6,133 nucleotides of DNA from Puniceicoccales bacterium. GTDB lineage: Bacteria > Verrucomicrobiota > Verrucomicrobiia > Opitutales > JAIRKQ01. Under the pieces are notes generated by a model. The model was not told where the DNA came from. It searched no databases and saw only the letters and a program-made list of their open reading frames with translations. Positions 5,844 to 6,133 of this stretch are shown piece after piece. The stretch's first letter is position 1. Every line of letters begins with the position of its first letter. Location of the stretch: the NCBI GenBank assembly GCA_031270385.1, contig JAISXS010000082.1, positions 1 through 6,133 of the forward strand. The letters are read 5' to 3'. The position numbers were made by a program, and so were the translations under genes.

Positions 5844-5955
5844 TATAGTCATCTTCTCCCCCCTCCCAAGAAAAGCATACTATTTTTCATAGGAACGAAA
5901 ATCTTTCCGTTAAGTATCGTCAGATAGAATGCTTTTCTCAAGTAAGGCAACTATA
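5844..5955. mobile_element. 112-bp MITE-like element derived from the IS630 element
   Basis: The ends read TATAGTCATCTT inward from 5844 and, on the other strand, TATAGTTGCCTTACTTG inward from 5955, with terminal TA dinucleotides as the expected target duplication. The right arm (5929-5955) matches the IS630 terminal repeat at 143-169 in 24 of 27 positions. The left arm (5844-5878) keeps both outer and inner parts of the repeat (TATAGT-CATCTT and AAGAAAAGCAT) but has a C-rich stretch (5856-5867) in between. The interior is about 50 bp with no coding potential. The minus strand of the right half also matches the IS left subterminal region at 170-222, so this looks like an internally deleted IS copy needing transposase in trans. 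Confidence 0.7.
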
Positions 5956-6020
5956 ACCCTTCGGTTGGTGAACGTGGTCGTTCTTGAGATTAGCATACAG
6001 ACACTTAAATAAATCACCTA
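5956..6020. other. Short spacer between two mobile elements, no gene seen
   Basis: These 65 bp lie between the miniature element and the IS5-type end. A plus-strand reading frame ending ...VVVLEISIQTLK at TAA 6010-6012 is open through it, but it has no start here and runs back into the miniature element. It might be the tail of a disrupted gene, but nothing supports this. Confidence 0.3.
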
Positions 6021-6133
6021 GGGCGTGTTAACGCTATTGCAAAATAAAAAGGAAAGAGTAAGAAATGGAGATGGAGATAACAGAAGAACAATACGCGCGA
6101 ATAGATGGAATTATGCCAAGACAGAGAGGGAAC
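6021..6133 (+). mobile_element. IS5-family insertion sequence, left end (3' partial)
   Basis: A CTAG (6018-6021), the type of target IS5-group elements use, is followed by GGCGTGTTAACGC, a plausible terminal inverted repeat. The transposase ATG comes about 44 bp later. The other end is outside the window, so the exact boundary and target duplication cannot be confirmed. Confidence 0.6.
6065..6133 (+). CDS. IS5-family transposase, N-terminus (3' partial)
   Basis: The first 23 codons are MEMEITEEQYARIDGIMPRQ followed by RGN and the window end. The pattern (M)EIT..QY.RI...(L/M)P.QRGN is the N-terminal start of IS5/IS1031-type DDE transposases, in the domain before the catalytic core; no catalytic residue is reached. 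AAGGA at 6049-6053, 11 nt before ATG 6065, is the best Shine-Dalgarno sequence in the window and favours the first of two nearby ATGs. Confidence 0.8.
   Translation, partial: MEMEITEEQYARIDGIMPRQRGN

Noticed and set aside
5856..5867. G-quadruplex in the G-rich strand of the C tract
   Set aside because: There are too few separated G-runs for a four-tract quadruplex.
5719..5955. tRNA-His as an integration site of a genomic island
   Set aside because: No repeat of the tRNA 3' end is found downstream in the window and no integrase is present; the adjacent element is an IS630-type derivative that targets TA.
1..6133. CRISPR array, toxin-antitoxin pair, retron or other defence module
   Set aside because: No spaced direct repeats, reverse transcriptase, nuclease or small toxin-like gene pair is visible; all sizeable ORFs are explained or are shadows.

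Overview
The window is a short stretch of bacterial chromosome: a block of housekeeping genes with mobile-element debris at both edges. The DNA leans to A+T, with many A-tracts on the coding strand. MnmG and the HAD phosphatase look to me like the Opitutia/Puniceicoccales side of Verrucomicrobiota (for example the SCNPAIGGVAKGNIVREIDA stretch of MnmG, and the RKPSP phosphatase without zinc cysteines). That placement is from memory and needs a database search. Two different IS families, an IS-derived miniature element and a loose gene layout suggest a host-associated or IS-expanded genome, but this is inference.

Layout, left to right. Positions 1-169 are the end of an IS630-family element: the last 46 codons of its transposase plus its terminal repeat. 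It abuts, tail to head, a second diverged IS630-type end (170-222), and the two ends form a 54-bp near-perfect palindrome. Positions 254-1060 (minus) hold an unrecognised cysteine-rich 268-aa ORF between two predicted terminators. Positions 1204-4758 (minus) look like one transcription unit: a reduced NuoN/MrpD-like membrane protein, a HAD-IIIA phosphatase 5 bp later, then mnmG. Positions 4915-5535 (minus) encode uracil phosphoribosyltransferase (upp). A tRNA-His(GUG) with its own sigma70-like promoter lies on the plus strand at 5719-5795. Positions 5844-5955 are a 112-bp MITE-like derivative of the IS630 element. At 6021 an IS5-family element begins; its transposase start is cut by the window end.

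How the genes relate: mnmG (tRNA wobble-uridine modification), tRNA-His and upp (uracil salvage) are ordinary core functions, and the HAD enzyme probably acts on a sugar phosphate or related phosphomonoester. The membrane protein and the orphan ORF are the real unknowns. I see no defence system, CRISPR array, phage module or toxin-antitoxin pair. The most unusual observations are the back-to-back IS630 ends, the miniature element with a C-rich tract inside one terminal repeat, the transition-only divergence between two IS630-type ends, and the degenerate antiporter-like protein.
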